NCBI RefSeq assembly: GCF_050947875.1
Contig: NW_027460335.1
Span: forward strand, 9,687,928-9,751,927
Direction of reading: 5' to 3'
Length of the DNA: 64,000 nt
Source of the DNA: Dermacentor variabilis
Lineage: Eukaryota > Arthropoda > Arachnida > Ixodida > Ixodidae
Part shown: positions 26,216 to 37,926 of the stretch, piece after piece
Layout: every line of letters starts with the position of its first letter
How positions within the stretch are numbered: position 1 is the stretch's first letter
The notes under the pieces: model-generated
What the model saw: the letters and a program-made list of their open reading frames with translations, nothing else
Database searches by the model: none
What the model was told of the DNA's origin: nothing
Program-made: the position numbers and the translations under genes

Positions 26216-28178
26216 TGGTGTTATAAAGAACATTTTCTCCTGATATCTATGCATTGGAATTTCATAATAGCGATACCTTAGATCTACGCAGGAGATATAC
26301 ATAGCCAAATGCAAGCGGCAATGACGTCATCTATGCAGGTGTGTGGAAGCGGGTATACATTCTCCTCGGTGACAGAGTTGAGACGTGGGACTTCTACACA
26401 GAACTTCCAAGACTTGTCTTTCCTTCTTACGAGGGCCGCAGATGCAGCCCAAGAACTACATGACTCTAGAGTAACATAATTATTTGTCCTTCATTGCTCT
26501 TCTTTCCTCTTTGCTTCTGACAAATTACAGAGAGTACGAACTGTATCTTCATTTCTCCGCGACATAATTGTCCAGACGCTAAAATGCTCAGGACGTCTAG
26601 CGGCGTTTTCATCGCAGGCGCAATCGGCTGCTTCTTTGACAACCGGGATCTAGGCCTACCGGCTAAAGCGATTGGCGGCTGCCGACTGTCAGCAGGCCGA
26701 AAATGTTGCTCTACTTAGGAATGTTTACCGCACTGATACGGTCCATCTGCCACAAAAAGAGCTTTACTGATTTGCTTGTCCTATTACGAGCGTCCTTCTT
26801 CGCGCATGGTAAATACGGGAAAGTCTCAAATGGCGCATCATTCTCTCGACTGCATGTAATAACGGCCACCGAAGAAGACAGTAGGCCTTGCTCGCTATGC
26901 GAGCGTGTCGCTGGTTACGAAGAAGCCTCTGCAAGTAGTGTAACTCATAGTTTTTATTATTTATTTATCGCATGCGTGGACATATACAGGCTAAATGAAA
27001 ACACATTTTAATGTCAGCACTCCACCGCCGGCAAAGAGCGAACGAGGTGAACTGCACCGCACGGTGGCCGCTGCGCGCTGCCCGTCTGCGAAACCAACTG
27101 CCGTCGGATGAATGTTTCGATCGCTTCAGTGGCGTAGTGCTGGCTACGTACGAGGCACACTTTCGACATCACTTTGATATATTTTTTTAAGATTACACCA
27201 CCGAGCTTTCGCAAGCTCTGTCTGTCCTCGTCCATCTTGAGCTTTTCAGATTTCAGGCAAAATGCGGCTGCCTTTAAGGACATCTCGAAGTTTCCTGGCC
27301 GAAATGACCTCGCGGCACTGGGTTCAGTAGCCACGAGTAGCGCAGTCAGAACCGACTTACGAAGAGCGAGGTATAGTGCAAGTTGTGTGCTGTGATGGCA
27401 TCTCCGGCCATCGCTCATCTGTGCAGCTTTCCTCGCCGCATAGCTCGCCTCGGATGGAAAGCGAAATATATTCTTGTTCCGTTTGACAGCGAAGCAATTT
27501 GCGCACCCATAACGAACACAACGAACCGGCCTTTTTATGAAGATATGGCGATAGAAACATCACAAAATGGGGTCTCCACGCGCGCTAGGGCTGCGTCTGT
27601 TGTTCGGCCTGCTTTTCGTGTCTAGCCAGGTATGGGGCGCTCGTGAGAGCCGTGTTCGCGCATGCGCAACGCCAATTTTGGAAACTGTCCATTGGAGGGC
27701 ATTAGTTGTCGTTATCCTTAAAGCTGACAAGTATTTCAACGGTAGTTTTAAAAAGGGTTACACATTTCCTAAAAAATTATTTTATAAGCATTGGGGATGG
27801 ACGCCTTGTGGCACGGCACCACACGCCGCACACTGCAGCGACGCCGCTTCGCAAGATGGTCGTATGTGTGTGTATACCTGCTGTGGCTTATAACGTTAGG
27901 GTTTTATAATGGATATTCATATCAAATATTTACTACCGCAACCTATGATCTCGGGAGACCATTTCTGCATTCCGCTGGCAAATTTTGCGCATGCAGACGT
28001 GTTGGTACATTGCTCGGTGTGCCGCAATGGAGGGATATAAAATGAAGATCGCCAAGCCGGCTCTTGATCGGGCTCAGTGTGGGAAACTTTATACATTTTT
28101 CGATGAGCTCTAAACTAGAAAGGAGGCTGTAACTAGAAAGAAGTCGGGGCTCACTGAGCCTAAACGGGAATGTTTTTT
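26216..28178. other. No gene recognised; one 134-codon minus frame of unknown nature
   Basis: The longest frame is 27014-27418 on the minus strand (134 codons), including the segment AAAFCLKSEKLKMDEDRQSL. I do not recognise it, and there is no splice or promoter evidence. Overlapping plus frames exist (27174-27395 and 27383-27625), so it may be chance. Confidence 0.3.
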
Positions 28179-28212
28179 TTTTAGCCCAATCTGGATCCTG
28201 ATTGGGCTAAAA
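28179..28212. repeat. Perfect inverted repeat, 13-bp arms, 8-nt loop
   Basis: TTTTAGCCCAATC (28179-28191) and its exact reverse complement GATTGGGCTAAAA (28200-28212) flank TGGATCCT. It is preceded by a run of T. No gene adjoins it, so a transcription terminator role is not implied. It may be a remnant of a foldback element. Confidence 0.7.
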
Positions 28213-28547
28213 TTCTCTCAACAGCTAGCTATAAAGGTAGCACCTTAAAGACAGCATAAGTCACTTCTTTGGAGGGCGTAATGAAAATTATGCAGATGCA
28301 CTATTGCAATTTGTGCGCAGTGATGCTTTCCCGAAAGAAAGAAGATGTGTGTTACAAACTAAATGCTATGCTTACGACTCCGCTAGCGTCGACAGGGCGC
28401 TGTCTCGAGGATTACGTCAATGTCATGTCAGTGTATGCCACGTCAATCAAAGAATCAATATGGAAAATCTGATCGATGTATGTTGCCTGCAGACAGCTCT
28501 GTCTTCTATTTATCTGGTTCAAGAAGCATTAGCTTAAAAGGTCAAGC

Positions 28548-31150
28548 TAATAAAGCTTTCGCAAACTTCAGAGCTGTGCCATTAAAATCTGCTAAACTGA
28601 CAGGCGAGCACATCAAATCAATCATACTTTACCTTTACCATGAAAGCTATGATTATTGACGCATTTTATTTAGCCATAACAGCGTCTAATGCGGAAGTTG
28701 TGTCGCATTATTGGTTCAATTGGTGGTAATACGTCGTATTTTTCAATATGAGTCAAATATTACTGCATACGGCCTGGTTAATGTCAATAATAATATATAA
28801 TGGTGGTGGCTCGGTAAAGGCGACGTCCTCAAGTTATGTTTCACGGTATGAAAACATTACCTTTATTCCAATACAGCGTCGTCGTTCGAATAATTTCTTA
28901 GAAATGTACAGTTACACTATCAATTGACCTGGTGTGATTGCTGTAAACTAAATATTATGAAAATCATGACACTTTTGCTACCTTAATAGAATTAGAAAGT
29001 AAGCTTGCTCTTTCAACAGCCGGATGTCAACAGAAGCCATACTCTTTCTGTGGAATAGGTGATAAAAGTGTGTTTACCCCGAGTGCTACTTAATTTCGTG
29101 AAAAAGCTTCGTTCTAATTATCTCGAATTTGATGGTGAAGGCATGGATTTTATCAGATTACGCGTGTCACTCAAACAGTGGTGTGCGTTGTTCTTAATAA
29201 GCACTAGCAATTGTTTTGTAATGATATTTACCAAGCGAGTTTCCTTAGCACAGCAGCCCAATTCCCTCCCCCTTAGGCCATGCAAAGGACTCAAGTTGGC
29301 GGGAAAATGGTTAGCGACACAGACAGATAGACTGACACCGCAGAGTGCCTGAAGTATCCCGATAATGCTAATCACATTAAAGAAAAAGTACATTCTTCTA
29401 CTAGAACAACACATCAAAGTCAAGATATTAAATCGAAGTCGACAGTTGGGAGCGCTATGTGACATTTACCTGCGAACGAAGTTAACAACAAAGTTAATGA
29501 ATGCGCAGGAGACAAAAAATAAAACACAAAATTTTCAATCTACGCTACTTCTAATCAAGTAGCTTTAACGTTAGGCCGACATTTGAGCTCTATGTGACAT
29601 TTCCATGCGAATGACGTTGACAAGAAGTTCGACGACTGCCCAACAATCCCGACATTGCCCCTTTTGTTGTCAGGTTCCAGAAGATAGGTTTTGCTTGTAC
29701 CTCCATTCGCCAGTTCGATCCTTTAAACTAACGACAAACACGTCATAATCGATGTTATTTTGCCCTCATCAGGCACCCTATACAACCTAAGCTTCGCTAT
29801 CACTTTTGATGGAGAAACGGAAACGTTTCCCACAGCCGGTACCGCTATTCTGAATATATATATCTGCCGCAATGTGCACTTATTAGTCGGAAGGACTAAG
29901 CATTGCGCTAACGCGCAACGGCATCGGGAAAATAGTGTGAAGTTCACACAGGCACTGTGAATGGCGGCGTCTGTGAATGTATTGTGCATAGTATAAGAAG
30001 CAATAATGCGGAGAATTAGAATGACAAAAAATTAAAATATGGGGTTTAACGTGCCAAAACCAGTTTCTGATTATGAGGCACGCCGTAGTGGAGTATTAGA
30101 ACGAACTTGTGTGCCCCGCACAATTGATATTCTTCAGAAGAAGATGGCGGTGCGTTTGCGTGCGATTCTTCGTCGTCCGCATTTTGAAAAGAGCATAAAA
30201 AGCACAAGAAATGTCGCAATCGTAATGATGAAAACGAATCTTAAGCATGGCACACGGACAGAGTGGAGGATGCGGCGGGTGGTGGAAGACAACGTCGAAA
30301 GCATCTATGCCTTTGCAGCCAACAACGGCTTAGTGGCAGTGAGTCTTTGCGAGAGATCCAGCCAGCATAATGTCAATAGTTAAAAAAAGCTGTTTATTAT
30401 GCCAATGGCAACTATATGGACACTCCATGAGATTGTAATCTCGAAGAGTCGGCGTGATGTTTCATATACCGTCAACATGCGATAAGAATGAACAAACCAC
30501 GCTGTACGCTGCGAGGTTGCGCCGAGAAGAGTGGTGTGTCAGTCTACGCCCTCATCCCGCAAGTTTAATGTTGGAGGTCACGTGAAGTTCGCGCTACGGC
30601 AGGACGGCGATTGTTTCCGCTAGTACAGCCGCTGCCACACCTCACTGCCTACGTGCCTGAGCACGTAGACAACTTACAACACCGCTACGTAGGAAATGTC
30701 ATCTTTCAATTTGTCACAACCCCTGATATGTCACGACCACTGTAGATCGCCTTCTGGTTTCCCCTTCTTGATTCCCCACGATCCCCTCAGAATATGTCCG
30801 GAAACGTTGTTCTCGTTTTCTGGGGGTGAAGTATCATTCGCCAGTATTGCAACACCTTCAACCCAAAGCACAAACATAACGCTGTTGCTGGCATTAGTCA
30901 CCCCCTTTTAAAGTTGATGGTGCTGAGCGAATACTGAAATGAAGAGATACGCGATGCTGGGATTTCTTCGTTTTCCGTGCAGCACCGATAGCGTTTGCCA
31001 CCTAAATAATGTGGAACTCGTCGTGATGGTGGTTTTGTGTAAGAAATCTGCCGATATCGTTTCAGTGTCTGAAAAAATGGCCTTCAATCCACGCTGTAAG
31101 TGTGGTTGGCCAGCAAAGCTGTGGTCTTACCGGATCCTATACAGCAATGT
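28548..31150 (+). repeat. Direct duplication, copy 1, block a
   Basis: This block corresponds in the same order and orientation to 46230-47070 plus 51857-53510. Examples of shared strings are CAAGCTAATAAA at the left border, CAGATTACGCGTGTCA, TATATCTGCCGC-type strings, AAGCACAAACATAACGCTGT, TTGCCACCTAAATAATGTGG and GTGTGGTTGGCCAGCAAAGC. By eye the sampled stretches look roughly 75-90 percent identical with many small indels. Apart from a SINE fragment at 30026-30095, no gene or known element is recognised. It could be a segmental duplication or two copies of an undescribed long repeat. Confidence 0.75.
30026..30095 (-). mobile_element. Ruka-like SINE, 5'-truncated fragment
   Basis: About 70 bases match the 3' end of the SINE at 25205-25438 (ACGTGCCAAAACCA, GGCACGCCGTAGTGGAG). 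It is flanked by imperfect duplications, TTAGAATGAC (30016-30025) and TTAGAACGAAC (30096-30106). The paralogous position in copy 2 (near 52390) reads straight through without it, so it inserted after the duplication or was lost there. Confidence 0.75.
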
Positions 31151-33985
31151 CATCTTCATCATCATCAGCCTGGTTACGCGCACTGCAGGGTAAGGCCTCT
31201 CCGATACTTCTCCAACAACCCCGGTCATTTACTTATTGTGGTCATGTCGTCCCTGCAAACTTCTTCATCTCATCCGCCCACCTAACATTCGGCCGCCCCC
31301 TGCTACGCTTCCCTTCCCTCGAAATCCAGTCCGTAACCCTTAATGACCATCGGTTATCTTCCCTCCTCATTACATGTCCTACCCATGCCCATTTCTTTTT
31401 CTCGACTTCAACTAAGATGTCATTAACTCGCGTTTGTTCCCTCACCGAATCTGCTCTATTCTTATCCCTTAACGCTACACCCATCATTCTTCTTTCCATA
31501 GCTCGTTGCGTCGTCCTCAATTTAAGTAGAACCCTTTTCGTAAGCCTCCAGGTTTCTGCACCGTAGGTGAGTACGGGTAAGACAGCTCTTATACAGTTTT
31601 CTCTTGAGGGATAATGGCAACCTGCTGTTCATGATCTGAGAATGCCTGCCAAACGCACCCCAGCCCATTCTTATTCTTCTAATTATTTCCATCTCATGAT
31701 CCGGATCCACCGTCACTACCTGCCGTAAGTAGATGTATTCGCTTACCACTTCCAGTCCCTCGCTACCAATTGTAAATTGCTGTTCTCTTCCAAGACTGTT
31801 AGACATTACTTTAGTTTTCCGGAGATTAATTTTTAGACCCAGTCTTATGCTTTGCCTCTCCAGGTCAGTGAGCATGCCTTGCAATTGGTCCGCTGAGTTA
31901 CTAAGCAAGACAGCAAGACAGTTACTAAGCAAGCATCAGCGAATCGCAAGTTACTAAGGTATTCTCCATTAACTCTTATCCCCGATTGTTCCCAATCCAG
32001 GTCTCTGAATACCTCCTGTAAACACGCTGTGAATAGCATTGGAGAGATCGTATCTCACTGCCTGACGCCTTTCTTTATTGGGATTTCGATGCTTTCTTTA
32101 TGGAGGACTACGGTGGCTGTGGAGCCGCTATAGATATTTTTCGGTATTTTTACATACGGCTCGTCTACACCCAGACTCCGTAATGCCTCCATGACTGCTG
32201 AGGTTTCGACTGAATCAAATGCTATCTCTTAATCAATGAAAGCTATATATAAGGGTTGGTTATATTCCGCACATTTCTTTATCACCTGTTTGATAGTGTG
32301 AATATGGTCTATTGTTGAGCAGCCTTTACGGAATCCTTCCTGGTCCTTTGCTTGACTGAAGTCTAAGGTGTTCATGATTCTATTTGCGATTACGTTTGCA
32401 AATAGTTTGTAGGCAACTGACAGTAAGCTGTTCAGTCTATAATTTTTCAAGTCTTTGGCGTCCCCTTTCTTATGGATTAGGATTATGTTAGCGTTCTTCC
32501 AAGATTCCGATACGCTCGAGGCCATGAGGCATTGCGTATACAAGGTGGCCAGTTTCTCTAGAACAATCCGCCCACCATCCTTCAACAAATCTGCTGTTAC
32601 CTGATCCTCCCCAGCTGCCTTCCCCCTTTGCATAGCTCCCCCAAGGCTTTCTTTACTTCTTCCGGCGTTACCTGTGGGATTTCGAATTCCTCTAGACTAT
32701 TCTCTGTTCCATTATCGTCATAGGTGCCACTGGTGCTGTATAAATCTTTATAGAACTCCTGAGCCACTTGAACTATCTCACCCATATTAGTAATGATATT
32801 GCCGGCTTTGTCTCTTAACGCGTACATCTGATTCTTGCCAATTCCTTGTTTCTTCTTAACTGCTTTTAGGCTTCCTCCGTTCCTGAGAGCATGTTCAATT
32901 CTATCCATACTATACTTCCTTATGTCAGCTGTCTTACGCTTGTTGAATAACTTAGAAAGTTCGGCCAGTTCTATTCTAGCTGTTGGGTTAGAGGCTTTGA
33001 TACATTGGCGTTGCTCGATCAGATCTTTCGTCTCCTGCAGTAGCTTACTGGTATCCTGTCTAACTGAGTTACCACCGACTTTTATTGCACACTCCTTAAT
33101 GATGCCCACAAGATTGTCGTTCATTGCTTCAACACTAAGGGCCTCTTCCTGAGTTAAAGCCGAATACCTGTTCAGTAGCTTGATCTGGAATTCCACTATT
33201 TTCTCTCTCACCGCTAACTCATTGATCGGCTTCTTATGTACCATTTTCTTCCGTTCCCTCCTCAAGTGTAGGCTAATTCGAGTTCTTACCATCCTTTTGT
33301 CACTGCAGCGCACCTTGCTCAGCGCATCCACATATTGTATGATGCCAGGGTTAGCGCAGAGTATGAAGTCTATTTCATTGCTAGTCTCGCTGTTCGTGCT
33401 CCTCCAAGTCCACTTTCCGCGCTCCCGATTGCGGAACAAGGTATTCATTATCCGCATATTATTCTGTTCCGCAAACTCTACTAATAACTCTCCCCTGCTA
33501 TTCCTAGTACCTATGCCATATTACCCCACTGCCTTGTTTCCCGCCTGCTTCTTGCCTACCTTGGAATTGAAGCCTCCAGTCAGTATAGTGTATTTTGTTT
33601 TCACTCTACCCATGGCCGATTCCATGTCTTCATAGAAGCTTTCGACTTCCTGGTCATCATCACTGGATGTAGGGGCGTAGACCTGTACGACGTTCATTTT
33701 GTACCTCTTATTAAGTTTAACAACAAGACCTACCCCCCTGTCGTTAATGCTATAGAACTCCTGTATGTTACCAGCTATATTCCTATTAATCAGGAATCCG
33801 AGTCCTAGTTCTCGTCTCTCCGCTAAGCCCCGGTAGCATAGGACATGCGCGCTTTTCAGCACTGTATATGCTTCTTTTGGCCTTCTAACTTCACCGAGCC
33901 CTATTATATCCCATTTACTGCCCTCTAATTCATCCAATACAGCAATGTGACGTAGCCTAAAGTGGCCCCTGCCGAGCCTCAGCAC
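31151..33985 (-). mobile_element. RTE-clade LINE, copy 2, inserted in duplication copy 1
   Basis: A minus-strand RTE with a longer endonuclease part than copy 1 at 11174-13644. It begins near 33985 (RGHFRLRHIAVLDELEG follows) and ends in a GATGATGATGAAGATG tail at 31166-31151. In duplication copy 2 the matching site (about 53500) has no RTE, so this is a later insertion. The 5' boundary is uncertain by about 30 bases because the flank itself contains a short direct repeat. Confidence 0.85.
31200..33985 (-). pseudogene. RTE endonuclease-RT, broken
   Basis: Open pieces are 34000-33521 and 33457-32597 (endonuclease, linker), 32633-32229 (RT), 32039-31522 (RT palm and beyond) and 31520-31242 (C-terminus with RSRGRPNVRWADEMKKFAG, a hallmark of RTE). 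The endonuclease motifs SEVR-like LGEVRRP, VQVYAP and CSDKRMVRTRI are present. The catalytic box is destroyed: FADACLVTVLLSC appears where FADD and following residues belong, through a small internal duplication at about 31893-31945. Further frameshifts separate the other pieces. GDFN of the endonuclease reads GGFN here. Confidence 0.82.
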
Positions 33986-34160
33986 GACGTCGTTATGCAT
34001 ATTGACGCTGCTATCCCTTTCGTCGCTAAAAAGTGTTAGCGCTGCACTTCAGGCGTCCTAACTGTGCGTGGCTCACTTTGGCCAGAAATCGCTGGGTTCT
34101 GCCCAGCCTGAGCACGACGCTCTTTTGCATATTGGTGTTGCTTTTTCCCGTGGCCGCTTA
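33980..34160 (+). repeat. Short direct repeat beside the RTE insertion
   Basis: GAGCCTCAGCACGACGTCGT followed by TATGCATATTGACG (about 33973-34008) is repeated with changes as GCCTGAGCACGACGCTCT followed by TTGCATATTGG (about 34109-34138). The matching place in duplication copy 2 (about 53537-53590) shows the motif once. A local tandem duplication near the RTE 5' junction would explain this. Confidence 0.5.
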
Positions 34161-34199
34161 TCGTGATCGCGGAGCTCCTCGGGTATGCATACTATGGAT

Positions 34200-34790
34200 G
34201 GCGTTAACATAGCGCTATCTAAATACAAATGAAATCGGTTACCATGCAGTTTTAGATTCTACATATGAAAGTCTAGCGAGGTTGCTCCGTACTAACAAAG
34301 GTACAGTTTCCCCCTTCTCTGAAAAATGAAGTTTATTGAACCGTAATCTTTAACAGGAAGTGCTCGCGGCGAATGCCATGCGCGAAGGCGAGTCTTGAGG
34401 TTTCTTTTTTTTTTACCAACCCGAGGATGGATGGATGGATGCTATGAGCGCACCCGTTGAAGCGGTATAGTCAGTTGCGCCACTCACCAGTAAAAGAACA
34501 CGAATGCGTGGAGACGTGCGCGGTCTCGTGGTGCTGCAAGGAACCCAGCTGCTTACGCGGCACGTGCCTTCCGCTGTGATTGGTTAAATTTTTTTGTCGA
34601 GTGAGCAAAGAAATCCCGGGATCAATATCATACAGAGTTTCACTGTAAAAACAGGCATTCGACATCAGTTTAAATCGACGAAAAGCGAATTATTATTGGT
34701 GTGAATGGCAGATGAATCATGGATATGTGTGTATGAAGTGTGGTTGTCGAGCCGGAGCGCTATAACGTACAGCTATCCCAAATTCTTCTA
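34200..34790 (+). repeat. Direct duplication, copy 1, block b
   Basis: This block corresponds to 55240-55960. Shared strings include TAGCGCTATC at the left border, GCGCGAAGGCGA, GCTGCAAGGAACCCA, GCCTTCCGCT and a GGAT repeat (34424-34440 here, much longer in copy 2). It lies downstream of block a in both copies, which shows that one continuous unit was duplicated. Confidence 0.7.
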
Positions 34791-34951
34791 TTCCAATTCT
34801 CCAATCAGCCCTCCTCGATTAGTCAAAAACTGTTTTGGACCACACCCACTTCGCCTGTCTGTCACGCAACGTCATGAAAACCGTGATAGCTCCCCATATG
34901 ATATGACGGGTACACATTGATTATGCATGATTGGACCGAACAACAGAAAAA
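34790..34951 (+). repeat. Dispersed repeat flanking gypsy A, left copy
   Basis: The segment from about 34825 (GTTTTGGACCACACCCACTT) to 34950 (GGACCGAACAACAG) reappears, diverged, at about 38397-38515 (GTTTTGGGGCTGCACCCACT to GGCCGAACAAAAG). The two copies are in the same orientation, on either side of LTR element A. Family unknown. Confidence 0.6.
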
Positions 34952-34955
34952 TTAT

Positions 34956-35355
34956 TGTCACGTGGTAGTGACGTTGAAGAACACAGTAGCAGTACTGTGA
35001 AAGACAAAACTATCTTTTATTGGGCGAACCTGTGCCCACAAAACAGGCTACACTTAAAGCACAACGATAGCGGTGAACACAGTTGGCGATCATCGAAAAT
35101 CTGATCAGCCGGTCAAGCGCGTCGGCTTTTATACAGCAGTCGGCGAAAGTTCCAGATTAATCGTTCGGACCCGCGTGCCTTCCACAAAGTTCTACACCAT
35201 TCGCGTCACGCGATGAAATCAGATAACACAAGGTTCGGCGAGCCGGGTAGAAGCATCGATAACTTTCCAGAAACTTCGGATACATGCAGGCGCTTCCCAC
35301 GCTGTGCGATTACATTTTTTAGGCGGCGAAACATGGTAGGCCGATAAAGATAAGT
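34956..35355 (-). repeat. Element A 3' LTR (slightly truncated)
   Basis: About 400 bases matching 37927-38345. It carries AATAAA (plus-strand TTTATT near 35016) and a TATA-like box (plus-strand CTTTTATA near 35128). It lacks a 9-base segment found in the other LTRs near 35258. The last bases at the 5' side are lost in the internal deletion. Confidence 0.85.
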
Positions 35356-36400
35356 GCACCAGGACAACAGCGGATGCCAACGGGCTTTTCGACGGCTGGA
35401 TGATGTCGTCGCGCAGCATTTCGTCGACTTGTTCTCTTATAGCTTCGCGTTCTCGCGGCGAAACTCGGTAAGGGCTCTGGCGGAGTGGTCGAGCGTACTC
35501 CTCGGTGATTACGCGATGCTTGGCGACTGGTGGTTGTCGAATCCTCGATGACGTCGAAAGGCAGCCTTTGTATCGTCGGAGCAGACTTTTGAGCTGCTGT
35601 TGCTTAATCACGGGGAGACTTGGATTAATGTCGTAGTCTGGTTCGGGAGCCATGGTCGTCGGGGCAGATGCGGCGGAATCCGAGAGGACAAACGCTTTAC
35701 TGGTTTCCAGAATTTCCTCGATGTACGCGATCGTCGTGCCCTTATTGATGTGCTTGAACTCCTGGCTGAAGTTTTTCAGCAACGCTTCAGTTTTCCCTCC
35801 ATGCAGTCTAGCGATCCCTCTTGCGACGCAAATTTCACGGTCTAGCAGTAGACGTTGGTCGCCTTCTATGACACATTCTACGTCAGCGGGTATTTCGGTG
35901 CCGACCGAAATAATGCTGGAGCGAGACGGGATGCTCACTTGATCTTCGAGCACACTCAAGGCGTGGTGACCACGAGGTCTCTCCGGCGGTATCGCTTTAT
36001 CTTCCGACAGCGTTATTGACTTCGACTTCAGGTCGATGATTGCGCCGTGTTGGTTCAGGAAGTCCATACCGATAATGACGTCTCGTGAACACTGTTGGAG
36101 GATAACGAAGGTGGCAGGGTAAGTCCGGTCATGAATGGTTATTCTTGCCGTGCAGATTCCAGTCGGCGTAAGCAGGTGCCCTCCAGCGGTGCGAATTTGA
36201 GGGCCTTCCCATGCAGTCTTAACCTTCTTCAACTGGGCGGCGATGTGTCCACTCATGACGGAGTAATGAGCCCCATGTGTCCACTAAGGCGGTAATTGCG
36301 TGGCCGTCGAGAAGCACGTCAAGGTCGGTGTTTTGTCGTTTGGCGTTGCAGTTAGGTTTTGGCGTCGGATCACGGCTGCGTCGTCTTGAACTGAAGCTGG
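35356..36400 (-). pseudogene. Element A protease and start of pol, truncated
   Basis: The aspartic protease and N-terminal pol region spans the frame 36256-35219, including GMDFLNQHGAIIDL and the pre-RT segment that ends at RDDIIQPSKSP. The upstream frame 36842-36219 carries the protease start. At the active site the triad reads DTWGS instead of DTGAD because one extra base shifts the frame (about 36278-36290). After QPSKSPLASAVVLVH the frame runs into LTR sequence because of the deletion. No catalytic RT motif remains. Confidence 0.8.
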
Positions 36401-36574
36401 AACGTCGCGTCGTCAAGTCGTCTTTCGTCGGTGTAGTCTTGGCTTCCTGATTTCGTCGGCACGGCGGCGGGTCGTTATTATGTCGTCGAGATGGTCTCTT
36501 CGTCTTCTTCGTCGGCGGCGGAGGATCTTCGTCAGTTCGACGAACAGGAACCCCACCTCCATCGGTTGCTGCTT

Positions 36575-37926
36575 TTAGTTTTCCGGATATGGGCTCGTAG
36601 AGCGGCCCCGGGCTGGGCCGGTGTATGGTCGGCGCTGCGGCGACAGGTAGCGGCCTGGTGACGGCGAACGGGATGGCCGTCGAGGGCTCCACTGAGTAGC
36701 GGCGAGGTAATCGCCAAGCTGTGGACGCGGCGCGTTGACGGTGAACCCTCTCAGTCCCAAGTCGCGGTATGGGCATCGGCGGTACACATGGCCGGCTTCT
36801 CCGCAGTGATAGCAGAGCGGGCGGTGGTCGGCGGCTCGCCAAATGTCCGTCTTCCTAGCGTATGTTCGGTGGGCGACGGGTGGGCGTGCTGGTGGCGGCG
36901 GCGGCGGACGACGGAATTGCGGCGTTACAGGGCCCTGGCGCGGTCGCGGAGGGGTGCCTTGACGGCGTGCGACGGCGGTGTAGGTCATCGCTTCCGGCTG
37001 GGGCTGTGGTGATTCTGGTTGCACGTCAGGAACTCCAAGCGATCGGTACACCTCTTCTTTCACGATGTCGGCGATCGACGCCACTTGAGGCTGCGACGAA
37101 GGGAAGGCCTAGCGCAGTTCTTCTCGCACAATGGCCCTGATGGTCTCGCGCAGATCGTCCGTGGCCAGTGATTGAATTCCTGCGTAGTGGGTAGAGCTTG
37201 TACGGCGGTTGAATTGCCGGTTCCGCATTTCGTGTGTCTTCTCGATGCTGGTGGCCTCGCGAAGGAACTCTTCTACGGTCTTCGGTGGGCTTCGTATCAT
37301 TGGGCCGAAAAGTTCTTCCTTCACACCACGCATGAGAAGGCGGACTTTCTTCTCCTCGGGCATATCCGGGTCGGCGTGGTGGAACAGACGGTTCATTTCT
37401 TCCGTGAAGATGGCAACGTTCTCATTGGGTAGCTGCACTCGGGCGTCAAGCATGGCTTTGGCCCTTTCCTTGCGCACGACGCTCGTAAAAGTGCGCAGGA
37501 AGCCGCTACGGAAGAGGTCCCATGTCGTCAAGGTCGACTCCCGGTTCTCAAACCACGTTCTGGCGGCATCTTCTAAGGCAAAGTATACATGCCGCAGCTT
37601 GTCGTCGGAGTCCCAGTTGTTAAAAGTGGCGATTCGTTCGTAGGTCTCCAGCCAGGGTTATGGGTCTTCTGGCGCTGCTCCATGGAAGGTCGGTGGGTCC
37701 CGAGGTTGTAGGATAACGGGGGATGCTGGGGCAGCCATTGGGGTTGTTTTGACCACGATCTTCTTTGTCGACTCAGGTAGAAGTCCGTGCTCTGGGGGCA
37801 GTCCTTGCGGTCTGCGGCTAGCATGCTGGTCTTGGCCGATGTTGGTTTTGTCCTTGGGCTTCGGTCTTGGATCGCGGCTTTGCGGGGGCGTTCGGTACAT
37901 GAACGTACCCCGATACCTCTACCAGA
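36575..37926 (-). pseudogene. Element A gag, broken
   Basis: Gag forms the particle and binds RNA. Segments at 37900-37658, 37531-37109 and 37084-36575 cover the capsid-like part (TTWDLFRSGFLRTF; MNRLFHHADPDMPEEKKVRLLM) and one zinc knuckle CYHCGEAGHVYRRC. An in-frame TAA near 37655 (after APEDP) and other changes interrupt it. The last frame ends at TAA 36577-36575, overlapping the protease frame in the -1 register. Confidence 0.8.
36578..36584 (-). promoter_or_regulatory. Candidate -1 frameshift slippery site, element A
   Basis: The element strand reads GGAAAAC directly before the gag stop TAA. Six bases further begins CAGCAACCG, whose partner (GGGTTCCTG) here pairs at only 7 of 9 positions. 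The same arrangement, with a perfect stem, is found in element B at 60265-60304. Confidence 0.5.

Noticed and set aside
27014..27418. 134-codon minus-strand frame
   Set aside because: No recognised motif, overlapping plus frames of similar length and no splice or repeat context. Kept only as a note.
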